Shown: positions 1-10,499 of the stretch, one piece after another
How the letters are laid out: the number at the start of each line of letters is the position of its first letter
Position numbering within the stretch: position 1 is the first letter of the stretch
From: Cladophialophora immunda
Taxonomy: Eukaryota; Ascomycota; Eurotiomycetes; Chaetothyriales; Herpotrichiellaceae
DNA length: 64,000 bases
Direction of reading: 5' to 3'
Assembly (NCBI RefSeq): GCF_000835495.1
Contig: NW_015622543.1
Span: 372,001-436,000 of the forward strand
Position numbers and translations under genes: made by a program
The notes under the pieces: model-generated
The model's database searches: none
Told to the model about the DNA's origin: nothing
The model's input: the letters and a program-made list of their open reading frames with translations, nothing else

Positions 1-1288
1 ATATCACAGGCTGTTTCTGGAGACGTATTGTCGGGAATCAGAATGTGGATGAGGTAGGGAGCCATGAAGAAACTCGTTTGTCAGGATTTTCTGGTTGAGC
101 GTGCCTGGGAGGACGAGAGCTGAATTTCTGAGGGTCCGTACCCCATGAAGACTTCAAATCCAGCAGCCCTAGATTAGCGTGTCAAAGGGGATCTCAGTGT
201 TGGAGATGTTATCTTTGGAAGATGTCCGATTGTCGCGAGCACATCGAGAGGAAAGATTTGGAGAGGGCGGCGAAAGTCACGTGGCTTCGTCTTTTTGATG
301 GGATCGAATGGTGTCGGAGCGGGGACTTTGCAACAAGGGATTGCGCACAAAACAGCCAACGCAGCCATGATGCTGGGTATGGATCGCGGTCATGGGGGGT
401 GTTGCCAGAGATAAAAGTCGTGCTCAGCTTCGCTCAGCCTCTTGCCACGTTCCTGCGTAGAAACACACGAATGTCGACTCAGAGGATACAGGCTCCCAGA
501 CATTCTGAAGTGCATAATTGAAACCCCCTATGGTCCATATACCACAGATCAATTTTTGAAGACAAGGCTGGACAACTACTCATACGTGAGGGACAGGAGG
601 GAAGATGTAGAAATAGTTAGGAGAGGAACAGAGATAATGCTGGGATGGGATAGATGCCTAATTTGGACGAAATGTGCCCATATCCTCTTTTGAACTAGGG
701 AGCCGATGTTTTGTCAATCAATCGCCGATGAATCCTGAAGTACTTCCCGTACGCCGTAAACACTTTCACCTTCGCATACCGCAGCTTTCGTCGGCAAGTT
801 CTCTGCGAGAGGCCTTCCACATACCACTGGACAAAGTTAAACCCTGAAAACAGTCGCCAGAAAAGTCGCAAAATTCCATGCACAAAACGTAAAAAGCGAA
901 TTAAGAATACTTTTAGGTAGGCCCATAGCTACCACACAAGTATCCTGACAATCCTTATCCGTCCGCACGCAATTGATCGGACGAATATAGATGGTTTAAA
1001 CGAAACAGTGAGCAATCTGCACTTCTGAAGGCAATACAGCTGCCTGGTGCAACCGGACAGTAACATCGAACATGTCATTCTATACAGTCGCACCGCCGGA
1101 CCCCCAGTCACGAAACTAGTCTATGCTAGCAGATTCCTTGAATTATAATGCTTGCATACTACGAATTCGCAATCAGAGCAAATAGAAGGCTGTTTCACAG
1201 ATACAGTATCCCGCACGACTGACAGGCTGCGCGTCCTTTGCTCCTCCACAAGCCTGGAAGATGGCTGCAGTCAGACCTTGTTTGCGAA
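1..1288. other. No supported gene
   Basis: Normal base composition with short open frames on both strands. None resembles a protein I recognise, and no repeat or RNA gene stands out. Confidence 0.4.
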
Positions 1289-2248
1289 TCAGACTGAGTT
1301 GTTACTTGGCCTCTGGTCTGCGTCTTTTCTCAACTTCAACCACGCCCGCCTTGTAGCTTCATGCCTCTCTGACCGAGCTCTCTCAGTTCTTGCCTCTTCT
1401 TCAACTACTTTCCGCGCGGTAGTAAGTTTATTAGCCCTTTCCTTTGCACTTTGCTGTGCTCTTTTCTGAGCTTCTCTTCTTCCGGTCATTTTTTCTTGCT
1501 CCCGAGATCTCGCGATGGCAATTTGCTGTTCTGTCGCAATCCTTTTCTTCCTTACCGTCTTACGGTCCCTCTCCCATTTCGCGGCAGCAGAAATTACACG
1601 TTTACTATCAAGTTGCTTTTCCTTCTTCTCCTGTGCCCATGCCTCCTCTTCAATTCTTTCCTTCTGGAGACACCGGATTTCGGGTACCACTTGATCTTGG
1701 AACAAGGTCTCGTACATTGCGACTTCGGCTCCTTTCTTGAACAGCATTCTGACGAAAGGGTTTGAGGACTTTTCCCCAATAGAAGCCGGGCGTCTTCTTT
1801 ATGAATCTTCTGTCGCAGGATCTGCATTGTTTGCCAAGAGCCACATCACTACCTGTCCTTGCTTTGGCGAATCCACCTATGGCAGTGTAACAGTATAGTG
1901 TAAAGCTGTCCGGAGTTGGTTATCGCGAGCTTGAACATTCGCGCCGTGATGGAGTAAGGTTTTCAGGACAGATGTAAGTCCCATCGCGCTTGCCATATGA
2001 AGCCTCGTGCAGCCGCAGAATTCGGGAGGATAGATTGGCGAAGGTGTAGCGCCGCGTTCGACGAGAAACCTTGCGATAGAATCGGATCCGTAGCAAAGAG
2101 CAATGTGGAATGGTGCCGGGGAAGTCGTTATAGGCTCAAAGCCTAAGCATCTCAGCGGACGTGGTATCGTCACATCGTATGACGCTTCGCTGGGCCCCTC
2201 GACAGTCCCGAGTTCTCCTTGCTGGACTCGGCAGAGAGCACTCAGCAG
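1289..2248 (-). pseudogene. Ankyrin-repeat / coiled-coil protein, interrupted by two stops
   Basis: Two open stretches (1880-2248 and 1289-1798) lie in the same minus-strand frame. The upstream part shows ankyrin units, with motifs such as CTRLHMASAMG and LKTLLHHGANVQARD. After an in-frame TAG (1877-1879) the frame still reads as ankyrin (VVMWLLANNADPATED), then meets a TAA (1799-1801). It continues into FVRMLFKKGAEV and a strongly charged, probably coiled-coil tail rich in Lys, Glu, Arg and Gln. Both stops are one C-to-T change from a Gln codon, as RIP would produce. No ATG begins the open frame, which starts after a stop at 2249-2251, so a 5' exon is missing or elsewhere. An intron cannot remove both stops without deleting an ankyrin unit. 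I infer a decayed gene; the partner or function is unknown. Confidence 0.65.
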
Positions 2249-2251
2249 TTA

Positions 2252-3112
2252 CACCCAGAAAAAGGCCGCGGGGCTTGACGGGCGATGGAGCTGATAGAGC
2301 TAGATAAGAGAGTAAGGAAGGACGAAGGTCGCTGAAATAGATGACCTAGGAGGAGCTGGAGGAATGCGGCAGGCTGGGAGGACGATGAGCAGGAGGGAGC
2401 TGAAGAAGTTTTGCGTTAATTGATAAGATTGCCGGGGCTACGGCGGATCATTTAGCTCTAATGATTACACACTTCTGGACGCTCGCCACATGTCACAGTG
2501 GTACTGTGGCTGGGTGGCTGTGTCATCTGCGGCCTTTCGGACAGCACGTGATGCCCAGCGCAGATGAGGGTGATCTCGACCTGGGTGAACACAGGGCGGC
2601 ATCACCTTCGTACCGATCGGGGGTGAGCTCGACGTGAATTCACTCTCTCTCAGCATGTATGGTACTATGATAGACGTTGCCACACCTCAGATACCACTCA
2701 CCCCTCAAAACCGAGGGTGTCATTATTAGTAAAAGCAGTATGAACTATGTCATCACCAGCTGAAGACATTGCTCTCCGCTCATTGGAAAGTGAGAGAATT
2801 CGCCTTTAACCACATATAGTCTAAAAACACCCATGTATTGCTCACTATTTAGCTTCTCTGTGTGATGCGGCCCTCGCCCACAGCTCACAGACTCCAGTTA
2901 GCCCAGTACAGCGTTGAAAGAAAAGAAAACTAATATGCCTCATAAGGAGCCCTCCTCCGCCCTAGCTTCATTAGAGTCCCTTTCTGGCATGCGTTGAACC
3001 CGTCGAAATAGCCCTTGCCACCTTACCTGCTCACTACCCCAGAATATCACACCTTATCTTTCCCCCTTCCTGCACCTCCGCACCCCGCCACTCTCTTCCC
3101 TCTCGCCCTCTC
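2252..3112. other. Intergenic, no gene seen
   Basis: Only short unsupported open frames. The stretch just below 3112 is pyrimidine-rich on the plus strand and is probably the 3' flank of the minus-strand gene at 3113-3700. Confidence 0.4.
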
Positions 3113-3700
3113 TCAATAAGCTGGACCCATAGAACGGGTCTGGCGTCGTGTGATCTCACTATCACTCCTCTTAACACCCTTCGCCTCCTCCTGCGCTAGA
3201 GGATCGTTCTGAGGGATATACTCATTCTCATTCTCGGTAGTGGAATCAGGAAGAATCTGAAGGATGTTGTTGTTGTGGACGTGAAGGTCTCGTAGTGTGC
3301 GCAGGCCTAGAAAGATCTGATTGGGGAGAACAATACGACCACCACTTCTGCGATCGTGTGGGAAGATGCTGTACTGATAGTCGCGAAGGTTGACGGTGGG
3401 ATATTTCATGTTCACCGCATCGGCCCAGCCATTGAGGACATGGAGAATTGGCTTATCCCTTCCAGCTTCCATGGTCATTGAACGCTCCTTCTTGTGATCT
3501 TTGACCACATACTCGATGGAGAGCGTCAGGTAAGCTTCGTTCTCCTCGCCTGGCTGAAAGATTCGTGGATTTGGATACCCGATGTCTGGAATTCGTGATG
3601 GCTGCGCCACCTGATTGGCGGTCTCGACGGAGGGGATTGGCGCATCGTCGTCGTCGTCGCTGATAACGGTCACAGATCTTTTTGCTGGAGATCGAGACAT
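3113..3700 (-). CDS. Small acidic-N-terminus protein with SUMO-interaction-like motif
   Basis: Uninterrupted 195-residue frame. I chose the ATG at 3700 because the frame upstream of it has no other ATG. Residues about 10-20 read SVTVISDDDDDAP, which fits a SUMO-interacting motif: a hydrophobic V-x-V-I core followed by acidic residues. The middle (about 55-155) alternates predicted strands and one helix, ending in LRDLHVHNNNILQILP. This loosely recalls the order of a beta-grasp (ubiquitin-like) fold, but I see no diagnostic signature. The C-terminus is Arg/Lys-rich. No signal peptide or membrane segment. A TATA-like box lies 135 bp upstream. Family unknown; both the motif reading and the fold suggestion are inference. 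Confidence 0.5.
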   Translation of the reverse strand: MSRSPAKRSVTVISDDDDDAPIPSVETANQVAQPSRIPDIGYPNPRIFQPGEENEAYLTLSIEYVVKDHKKERSMTMEAGRDKPILHVLNGWADAVNMKYPTVNLRDYQYSIFPHDRRSGGRIVLPNQIFLGLRTLRDLHVHNNNILQILPDSTTENENEYIPQNDPLAQEEAKGVKRSDSEITRRQTRSMGPAY

Positions 3701-3834
3701 GATGATCAATGTATCTTGTTATCAATTGAGTGTAAAGCTGAATATTTGAATGGCTAATGCCACGCTGATTGAAGGGAGTTGTTGGTATCTAGCAAAGAAG
3801 AAGAAGAGGCGTTGACTAAGGAAAGAGGACGAGG

Positions 3835-3842
3835 TATATATA
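3835..3842 (-). promoter_or_regulatory. TATA-like box upstream of the 3113-3700 gene
   Basis: An eight-base TATATATA run lies about 135 bp upstream of the ATG at 3700, in GC-balanced DNA where such a run stands out. Assignment to this gene rests on position only. Confidence 0.35.
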
Positions 3843-3882
3843 CTCTGGTGGTGGCGGCGATCACATGCTATTGCTGTCTCCG

Positions 3883-4056
3883 GTCATTCACTGTTCTCTT
3901 CCTGAGGAGACTCTGAAACATAGATGACAGCGAAACGGTGAAGCGATCAAAGAGAGTCCGTTAATCATTCGTCATTCTCTTCTTCTAGAGCGACTCTAAA
4001 ACGCGAGTGATGGTCGAGTAGTGAAGCCATTGAAGAGAGTTCGTTAATTAACCGTG
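3883..4056. repeat. Imperfect tandem duplication, two units of about 87 bp
   Basis: Units 3883-3970 and 3971-4056 both begin GTCATTC. Both contain a variant of GACTCT(G/A)AAAC in the middle and end in a variant of GAAGAGAGT(C/T)CGTTAAT. They diverge by scattered substitutions and small indels. They lie upstream of the 3113-3700 gene and downstream of the helicase fragment. Confidence 0.55.
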
Positions 4057-4124
4057 AGTAAGTTATGAGCGAGAGACCATTAACTTTGGCAGTGACAATG
4101 TCTTGAATGAGGGATCCCACTCAC

Positions 4125-4463
4125 TTAATCGCTATCAATATCATGCATTGGTCTGTACAATGGCTCGATTAATCGATTCCCTCTCCGACGCTCATAGTCT
4201 CTCAGCTTTGCCTCCATGGCTTTAGTTGGCGAATGACGATTCACACGACCTCGATCAAAGGCCACATCAGATATCAGCCCATTCAACTTAGACACTCGAG
4301 AAACATTAACGTATGAAAGTCCACTGGCAAACTCCCGCCCAGAGATATCGCACACGACCTTTGAAAGTGCGAACCCCGGTGATGGAACCTTCAGGTAACA
4401 ACGTCGTCCAAGACGTCTAGGAGCCAGGAACTCCGGTATTGCAATGCGTTTATCTCGTCGCAT
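4125..4463 (-). pseudogene. C-terminal fragment of Pif1-type DNA helicase
   Basis: A 112-codon frame whose middle matches the end of Pif1/Helitron-type superfamily 1 helicases: KVVCDISGREFASGLSYVNVSRVSKLNGL, here split as KVVCDISGREFASGLSYVNV (conserved strand region) followed by SRVSKLNGLISDVAFD (the YVxxSR motif VI region). The upstream part reads SPGFALSKVV and lacks the expected T-x-H-K-S-Q-G motif that normally precedes KVV, so a segment appears deleted. The Walker A/B half of the helicase is absent. It sits 21 bp downstream of the DUF3435 gene on the same strand. A relic of a Helitron or of a Pif1-like gene carried by a larger element is most likely. Confidence 0.7.
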
Positions 4464-4484
4464 GATGCCGAAGAATGGAACGAC

Positions 4485-7013
4485 TCAATGGAAAACGTGG
4501 TGTACAGTCGCGCAATGATTCTTGTAGTGCGTCTCACCCTTCAACCACTTCGTGCAGCCCACCAATCGACACTGAAATGGTGCAGCAAAGCGGCCTGCCT
4601 TGACGTGAATGTCGAGATGCCGGTTGAGTGTGAACTTTCGCTCGAACACCTTCCCACAGAGGAGGCAGACGTGATCCTGGAAGACTTGTGCGCCTCCAGC
4701 AGCTATAGGGCCGATAGACCCCTTATGCTGCTCTACCGCTCCTGACTCTCCCTGGGTATAACCGAGTCGAACCTGCGGGCGCTTCGACTGCACCGCTAAG
4801 GCAGTCCTCGTGGGTGCCCATCTGTCCAGATCTATGGGATCCATTTGGTGGTCATGCTCTCCGAGATACCGCCGACCCTCCTGCTGGTGGCAGAGCTTGA
4901 CCAGGGCGTCGATGAAGGCGGCCTTGCCGCCCAAGGCCTCGCCGTCGGCAGCCGAGTCATCGAGAGATAGAGAAATGAATTTGGCCACGAGGGCTCGCTC
5001 GGGCGACTCGAATTCCCTGATGCGCGGTATGTACGGCTCGGCCACTGGTCGTCCGTCCAACTGCCGTTCGATCTCGAGATCGTCGATAGTATCGTGAAAA
5101 AGGCGGACCTCCTCGTCGAGGCGTTTCTTCTTCAAGGTGATTGTCGTGCTGTTGATCCGCCGTTCCACCGCTTTATACCGAACATGGTCAGGATGGCCAG
5201 CGGCCGTTTGAAGGGGATGGAAACCGAGGGCAGTGAGCCTCCGTCGGTACCGGTCGCGCCGGCGGCGGAGTCGGACCAGCCTCGGATCATTACGCACCTC
5301 CTGTTTTTGCTGTAGCGTTAAATCCGTCGGCGCCCGCTTGTCCCAAGTGAGGCCCATACGCGCTATGGCGTGTACGAGTTTGTCCTGTGGCGGCGTGCCA
5401 AAGTAGATCGACGAGAAGTCGCGCTCGATGAGGTCAGGAAGATAGAATCGTCGGTATGTGTCGCCGTGGTGACCCATAACTTGATCTGCCTCTTCGGGGA
5501 TTAGGGCACCTAGATAGGAGGGTGTAGAGTGAGCAATCAAGGATCGAACTGAGCATCGGAAAAACAGGTGTGCTAGAAACTCACTGTGTATGTTCCGCCC
5601 CGAACCGCGACGTAAATCGTAAAGTTCACCTTGCTCTTCCTTCCCGACCAAACGGCAGAGATGGACGTGGTGGTCGCGATACTTATGATACGGGAGAGCC
5701 TTGTTGTCAGAAATACGATAACCTACGTCCGTCCACTCGACGTCTCGAAAAAAGGGCTTTTTGAGAATCTCGCGCTTGAACTTCAAGCAGAGCACGTGAC
5801 GGCTAGGAGGCACCTCCAGGCTCAAGAGTTCCTGTATTGACTTGAAGGGTCTCCTGAAAGCGTTGAGGGCCAAGGCTATTGCGATGAGCGCGTAGACCAG
5901 ACAGAACGCGTACGTCGGCTCCTCGTAGAAGACGAACTTCTTCCTATCTTCCCCAAGTCAGTTAGAAGAGTGAGGTGAGGCAGCGGGCCGCAAAGGAAAG
6001 ATAAAGTAAATCTTCGGGAACGCACCGTCTCCCTTGTCCACCAGAATCCTTGATATGGACTAGGTTTACCTTCGCGGCCCACACCGTATGACTCGGATCT
6101 TCGGGGTGTCGGATCTTGAGGATCTCAATATGCTCGAACCACACCGCTTTATTTGTGCCTTTCGCACTGCCACTCTCCACCAGGGCTCCTGGACGACTTG
6201 CGGTGGCCCCGCTGAGGAGCTGTAGCGTCCAGATCTCCACACGTATCAGACCATGGAGAGGCCGTCTGTCTTCGACCCAGTGGGCATACTCGAACACGTA
6301 GAATTCCTGGACGAACATGGCTCGCTTCTCCTTCTCGGACGTCTCCAATCCATATGTCGGTGTCAAGTATGTAGGAATCCACTAGGAGCTCTTGTCAGCC
6401 GATAGTTACTCACTGCCCATCGGAAGTTGCAGTAGCGTACATCTCGAATGTCCAGTTCTGTGCCATTGTCCATTCTACGGCCGGCTGTATCAATATATGC
6501 ACAGCTCAGCCGCTTCCAATAACTCTTGATCGTACTCTCCTTTTTCACCCGGAAATTCTTCACGCGCCATTCCAGATAGGCTTTGATTATCTCGGCCTCG
6601 CAGGCCTCAAGGCACTCGACGGGCTCGCGTTCGACTTTCTCGCAGAAGCTACAGCGCACAATAGGGTTAGCATTGGAGGCAGAATCAATAGGAGGAGTGC
6701 AGTCTGCTAGTTTGAGGGAGTTTCCAAAGACGTACCACCGCCAGAAGTCGAATTCTCGTTCCACCAGCGACTGAGACCATGGCTTTCGCCGCGGTCGAGA
6801 CCGACCTTCAGATCTGTGAAATGCGATCCTCGCGAGAAGATTGTCGTCCTCTGACTGAGAGCTCCGATCCTCCTCGAAGAGCGAATCGACCTCAGAAGCT
6901 GAGTCCTCGGCGGGGTCCTCACTGAATAACGATTCGACGTCTGTAGAGCTTTCTGGCTCGCTGTAGGTTTCGTCAAAGTCGGACACACACTTCATCGTGG
7001 AAGTGGAAGCCAT
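4485..7013 (-). CDS. DUF3435-type tyrosine recombinase with C-terminal C2H2 fingers (candidate Starship captain)
   Basis: Four exons can be joined: 7013-6441, 6381-6026, 5943-5585 and 5509-4485, giving 770 residues. The introns are 59, 82 and 75 nt, all GT-AG, with phases that agree. Exon 1 is acidic at the N-terminus. Exon 2 carries SGATASRPGALVESGSAKG, matching the first catalytic Arg region of the family. Exon 3 has YDLRRGSGRNI. Exon 4 has QVMGHHGDTYRRFYLPDLI, the GH...TY..Y block holding the candidate nucleophilic Tyr. The C-terminus has two zinc fingers, CLLCGKVFERKFTLNRHLDIH and a second C-x4-C finger ending TVHH. Established knowledge: DUF3435 proteins are tyrosine recombinases, and the captains that mobilise Starship elements belong to this family, but many members are orphan repeats. 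The sequence is GC-balanced, with no stops and no RIP signature. Confidence 0.85.
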
Positions 7014-7571
7014 AGCGAAGGAGCGAGGATGGTAGCGCCTCGTGCTAGCCAGGTGTGCGCTCGGGTGAGGGTATCTCTATAGCCGAATACCCTGACTGGT
7101 CGATTCCCTGTGCTAGCTGAGCGGGAAGTTGAGAGTGAGAGTCGGTTGTGTCGAAGATGCGCGGGAGACGAGGAGTAGATATAAGCCAGCGAACAAAGGT
7201 GAAGGGCTGCATTGCGCGGGAGGACAGTCACGACCGGCGAGTCCATGATGGGACGCGTGCTGGCGGATCCCTGAATTCTGTCCGGCGGCACCATCTGACA
7301 CGAAGGTGGAGGCACTGACAACGATTGACCGTCAAAGGGATTGTTACTGACAAGGAAAGGGAAACCTCAAGTGCGAAGCGTAGGAAATGCTGATGCGGGT
7401 CCAGGGTGAGCAAACGAGACTCTGGACCCTTAGGCTGAACGGAAGGGGTGGGGCTTGGAAGGGAAGGTGGCTGAGGGAGTTCAGCCACAGGTGTAGGGGA
7501 CTCGCAAAAGCAGCATCGACATCGCCCAAAAAGTGAGGCCCTTTACACTACCAACTACATTCTAGTAGTTA
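7014..7571. other. Upstream region of the DUF3435 gene, ending at the repeat boundary
   Basis: Holds only short overlapping frames with no recognisable protein. Near 7540-7560 the composition switches abruptly from balanced to AT-rich, CA/TG-depleted DNA. Confidence 0.5.
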
Positions 7572-9041
7572 TAGCTACTATATATCCTACTTAAGGACGT
7601 ATTACTAGGAGTAGAGAGTATTAGTATATAAAGTGTTCTCCTAATCCGTATTAAAGATAGCGTCCTACTTCCTTTCGCTTATCTAATATTTCCTTAGATA
7701 TCTATTAAGTACGCTATATATATATAATAGCTATAGTAATAGCGTCCGACAGCTCCTACTTCATTATATCTTCCGCTAGAGTAACCTTAATTAGCGTTAA
7801 TAAGCCCTTTATTATATAGGGCTTATCCCGTTCCTTCTTTCGTTAGAGGTTCTCTAGGTTAGTACTAATAGTATAAAGTAATATATAGTACTCCTTATAG
7901 GACCTAAGGATAGAGATTACTATAATTATATTCTATAGCTTATATAATAGATAGTTAGCTAGGAAGGTCTTCTTAACCTAGTTATCCTAACTAAGACTAT
8001 TAGCGTCTAGTATTATACGGTTAAATTCAGCGAGGAACGTACTAAATATCTTTATCCCTTACCGCATAAAGCTAAGTTTCTAAGATACTCGCTTAGTAAC
8101 TTTATAGTCTTTATACGCTACCTATAGTTACGTAAAAAGACCTTAAACCGTTATCTAGTCTATTAAAGTAACTACGTCTACTTAGGCGCTAACTTACATA
8201 AGGGCTTCTCCTTATAGTCTACTATATATATACTAAAATCGTATAATCTCGATATCCTTATCCTTATTAATACTAAGCTTCGCCTTTATCTACGTAAGCT
8301 ATAGTCGAAATTCTATCCGTTTTCCGCTAAACTTAGGGAGTTTAGGGAGTTTCTAATATTTCTAATTTAATAATTTACGTACGACTATTAGTTCCTATAT
8401 ATTACTATTCTCCTATAATATTAACTTAGGAGTAGAGATACTCTCACTATTTTACTAGTTCTAGAGTAGCTACTCTAGACCTTCTATTTACTAGTTCTAT
8501 ATCTAAACTATCTAATATAACTACGCTACTTACTCTAGGGGTAGAGTTAGACCTAATATAGACGATGAATCTATTTCTATTATTAATATATATAGGGGAG
8601 GTACGAGAAATAGGAGATTTATCCTAATATAAGGGTTTAGAAAGAGTTCTATAACTAGTTAGTTAACCTAATAATAAGGAGGATAAATCTAAGGAGAGAG
8701 AAGGAAGGGATAGCTATCCTTCCTTTCTCCTTATATCCTCTAATGCGCTGTAAGGAGGTAACTATTATCCTCACCTTCTTACTCCTTTCCTTACGTACTT
8801 ATTTTAGCTCCTTACCTTCCCTTATATACTTATTCTAACTCCTTACCTTCCCTTATATACGATGTCTTAACTATTAGGACTTTATATCTCTTATACCGTA
8901 TGCGTCTTAAATAATTAGGAGGTAGTATTTCGCCTATATATTATATAGGTAAATCTTGACTAATTAGGAGGTAGTATTTCCTAGTGTTAGTCTTAGCGCT
9001 AGTTCGCCAGAACTGAGCCTTCTCCTAGGTTCAACCCATCA
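7572..9041 (-). mobile_element. Truncated inverted copy of the outer LTR retrotransposon (5' LTR plus gag)
   Basis: A full 412-bp LTR in minus orientation (8630-9041) is followed, reading leftward, by the same gag-region sequence found in plus orientation at 9143-10211. The copy stops at about 7572 against unique DNA, so everything downstream of gag is missing. It is heavily mutated and has no open frame. It abuts a partial plus-orientation LTR at 9046, giving a head-to-head arrangement. Confidence 0.8.
8630..9041 (-). repeat. Complete 412-bp LTR, minus orientation
   Basis: In minus orientation it begins TGATGGGTTGAACC and ends in a TG-to-TA-altered form of ...AAACCCTCA. It aligns end to end with the plus-orientation LTR at 33196-33607, also 412 bp. 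Confidence 0.85.
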
Positions 9042-9045
9042 TAAG

Positions 9046-9142
9046 AAAGGAAGGATAGCTATTCCTTCCTTCTCTCTCCTTAGATTTATCCTCCTTATTA
9101 CTAGATTAGCTAGCTAGTTATAGAACTCTTTCTAAACCCTTA
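9046..9142 (+). repeat. Truncated 5' LTR (last 97 bp) of the outer element
   Basis: Aligns with 33511-33607, including GCTATTCCTTCCTTCTCTCT, and ends with the RIP-altered form of AAACCCTCA. The first ~315 bp of the LTR are missing, replaced by the start of the inverted LTR ending at 9041. Confidence 0.8.
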
Positions 9143-10499
9143 TATTAGGATAAATCTCCTATTTCTCGTACCTCCCCTATACGTATTGATAATAGAAATA
9201 GATTTATTATCTATATTAGGTCTAACTCCACCCCTAGAGTAAGTAGCGTAGTTATATTAGATAATTTAGATATAGAACTAGTAAATAGAAGGTCTAGAGT
9301 AGCTACTCTAGAACTAGTAGAATAGTAGGAGTACCTCTACTCCTAAGTTAATATTATAGGAGAATAATAATATACGGGAACTAATAGCTATATATAAATT
9401 ATTAGATTAGAAATATCGGAAACTCCCTAAACTCTCTAAGTTTAGTGGAAAGCGGATAGAATTTCAACTATAGCTTATATAGATAAAGATAAAGCTTAGT
9501 ATTAATAAGGATAAGGATACCGAAATTATATAATTTTAGTATATATATAGTAGACTATAAGGAGAAGCTCTTACGTAAGTTAGCGCCTAGATAGATATAG
9601 TTACTTTAATAGACTAAATAATGATTTAAGGTCTTTTTACGTAACTATAGGTAGTATATAAAGACTATAAAGCTACTAAGTGAGTATCTTAGAAGCTTAG
9701 CTTTATACGGTAAGGGATAAAGACATTTAGTACGTTCCTCGCTGAATTTAACCGTATAATACTAGACGCTAGCGGTCTTAGTTAGGATAACTAGGTTAAG
9801 AAGACCTTCCTAGCTAACTATCTATTATACGAGCTATAGAATACGATTATAGTAATCTCTATCCCTAAGTCCTATAAGGAGTACTATATATTACTTTATA
9901 CTATTAGTACTAACCTAGAGAACCTCTAATATAAGAAGGGACGGGATAAGCCCTATACGATAAAGAGCTTATTAGTACCAATTAAGGTTACTCTAGTAGA
10001 AGATATAATAGAGTAGGAGCTATTAGACACTACTACTACGACTATCGTACGTATATCGTACGTATATAGCGCGCTTAATAGGTATCTAAGGAAATATTAG
10101 ATAAGTGAAAGGAAGTAAGATACTATCTTCAATATAGATTAGGAGAATACTTTATACGCTAATACTCCCTACTCCTAATAATACGTCCTTAAGTAGGACG
10201 TATAGTAGCTACGGCTATAACTATAGAAGAAGAGGATAAAGAGGATCTAAAAAACGAGTAGCTCCTAATAAGGGTTTTAAGATTTAATAGATAAGTTATC
10301 TTTCTTAGTACCTATAATAGTAAATAAGGAGTATTCTATATCTATACTTATGGATTCTAGGTATTCATTATATAACCTTATTAACGCTTATTTTACTTCT
10401 CAATAAAATCTTTAGCGTATATAGATTCCTTCTTAACTTATTATAGGATTTAATAAATTAATAAACTTATTAATCTTAGAAGTGACTAAATTAGAGATC

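Larger units (their letters stand above)
7572..10211. repeat. Large palindrome, arms of about 1.1 kb
   Basis: Arm 1 (7572-8726) is the reverse complement of arm 2 (9046-10211), allowing for transitions and small indels. The spacer is the remaining 5' portion of the minus-orientation LTR (8727-9045). Landmark: the GGGCTTATCCCG stretch near 7820 reappears inverted near 9945 as CGGGATAAGCCC. Confidence 0.8.

Noticed and set aside
6382..6413. 32-nt intron starting at GTGAGT in the DUF3435 gene
   Set aside because: Too short; the donor at 6440 gives a 59-nt intron and joins DIRD directly to WIPTYL as expected for the family.
7228..7529. Minus frames upstream of the DUF3435 gene as an extra N-terminal exon
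   Set aside because: The ATG at 7013 gives a natural acidic start, and no splice join or family similarity supports the upstream peptides.
7541..7552. TTAC(N7)A-like Starship target motif near the boundary
   Set aside because: Present on the plus strand, but the captain orientation would need the reverse complement, and no second copy is visible.
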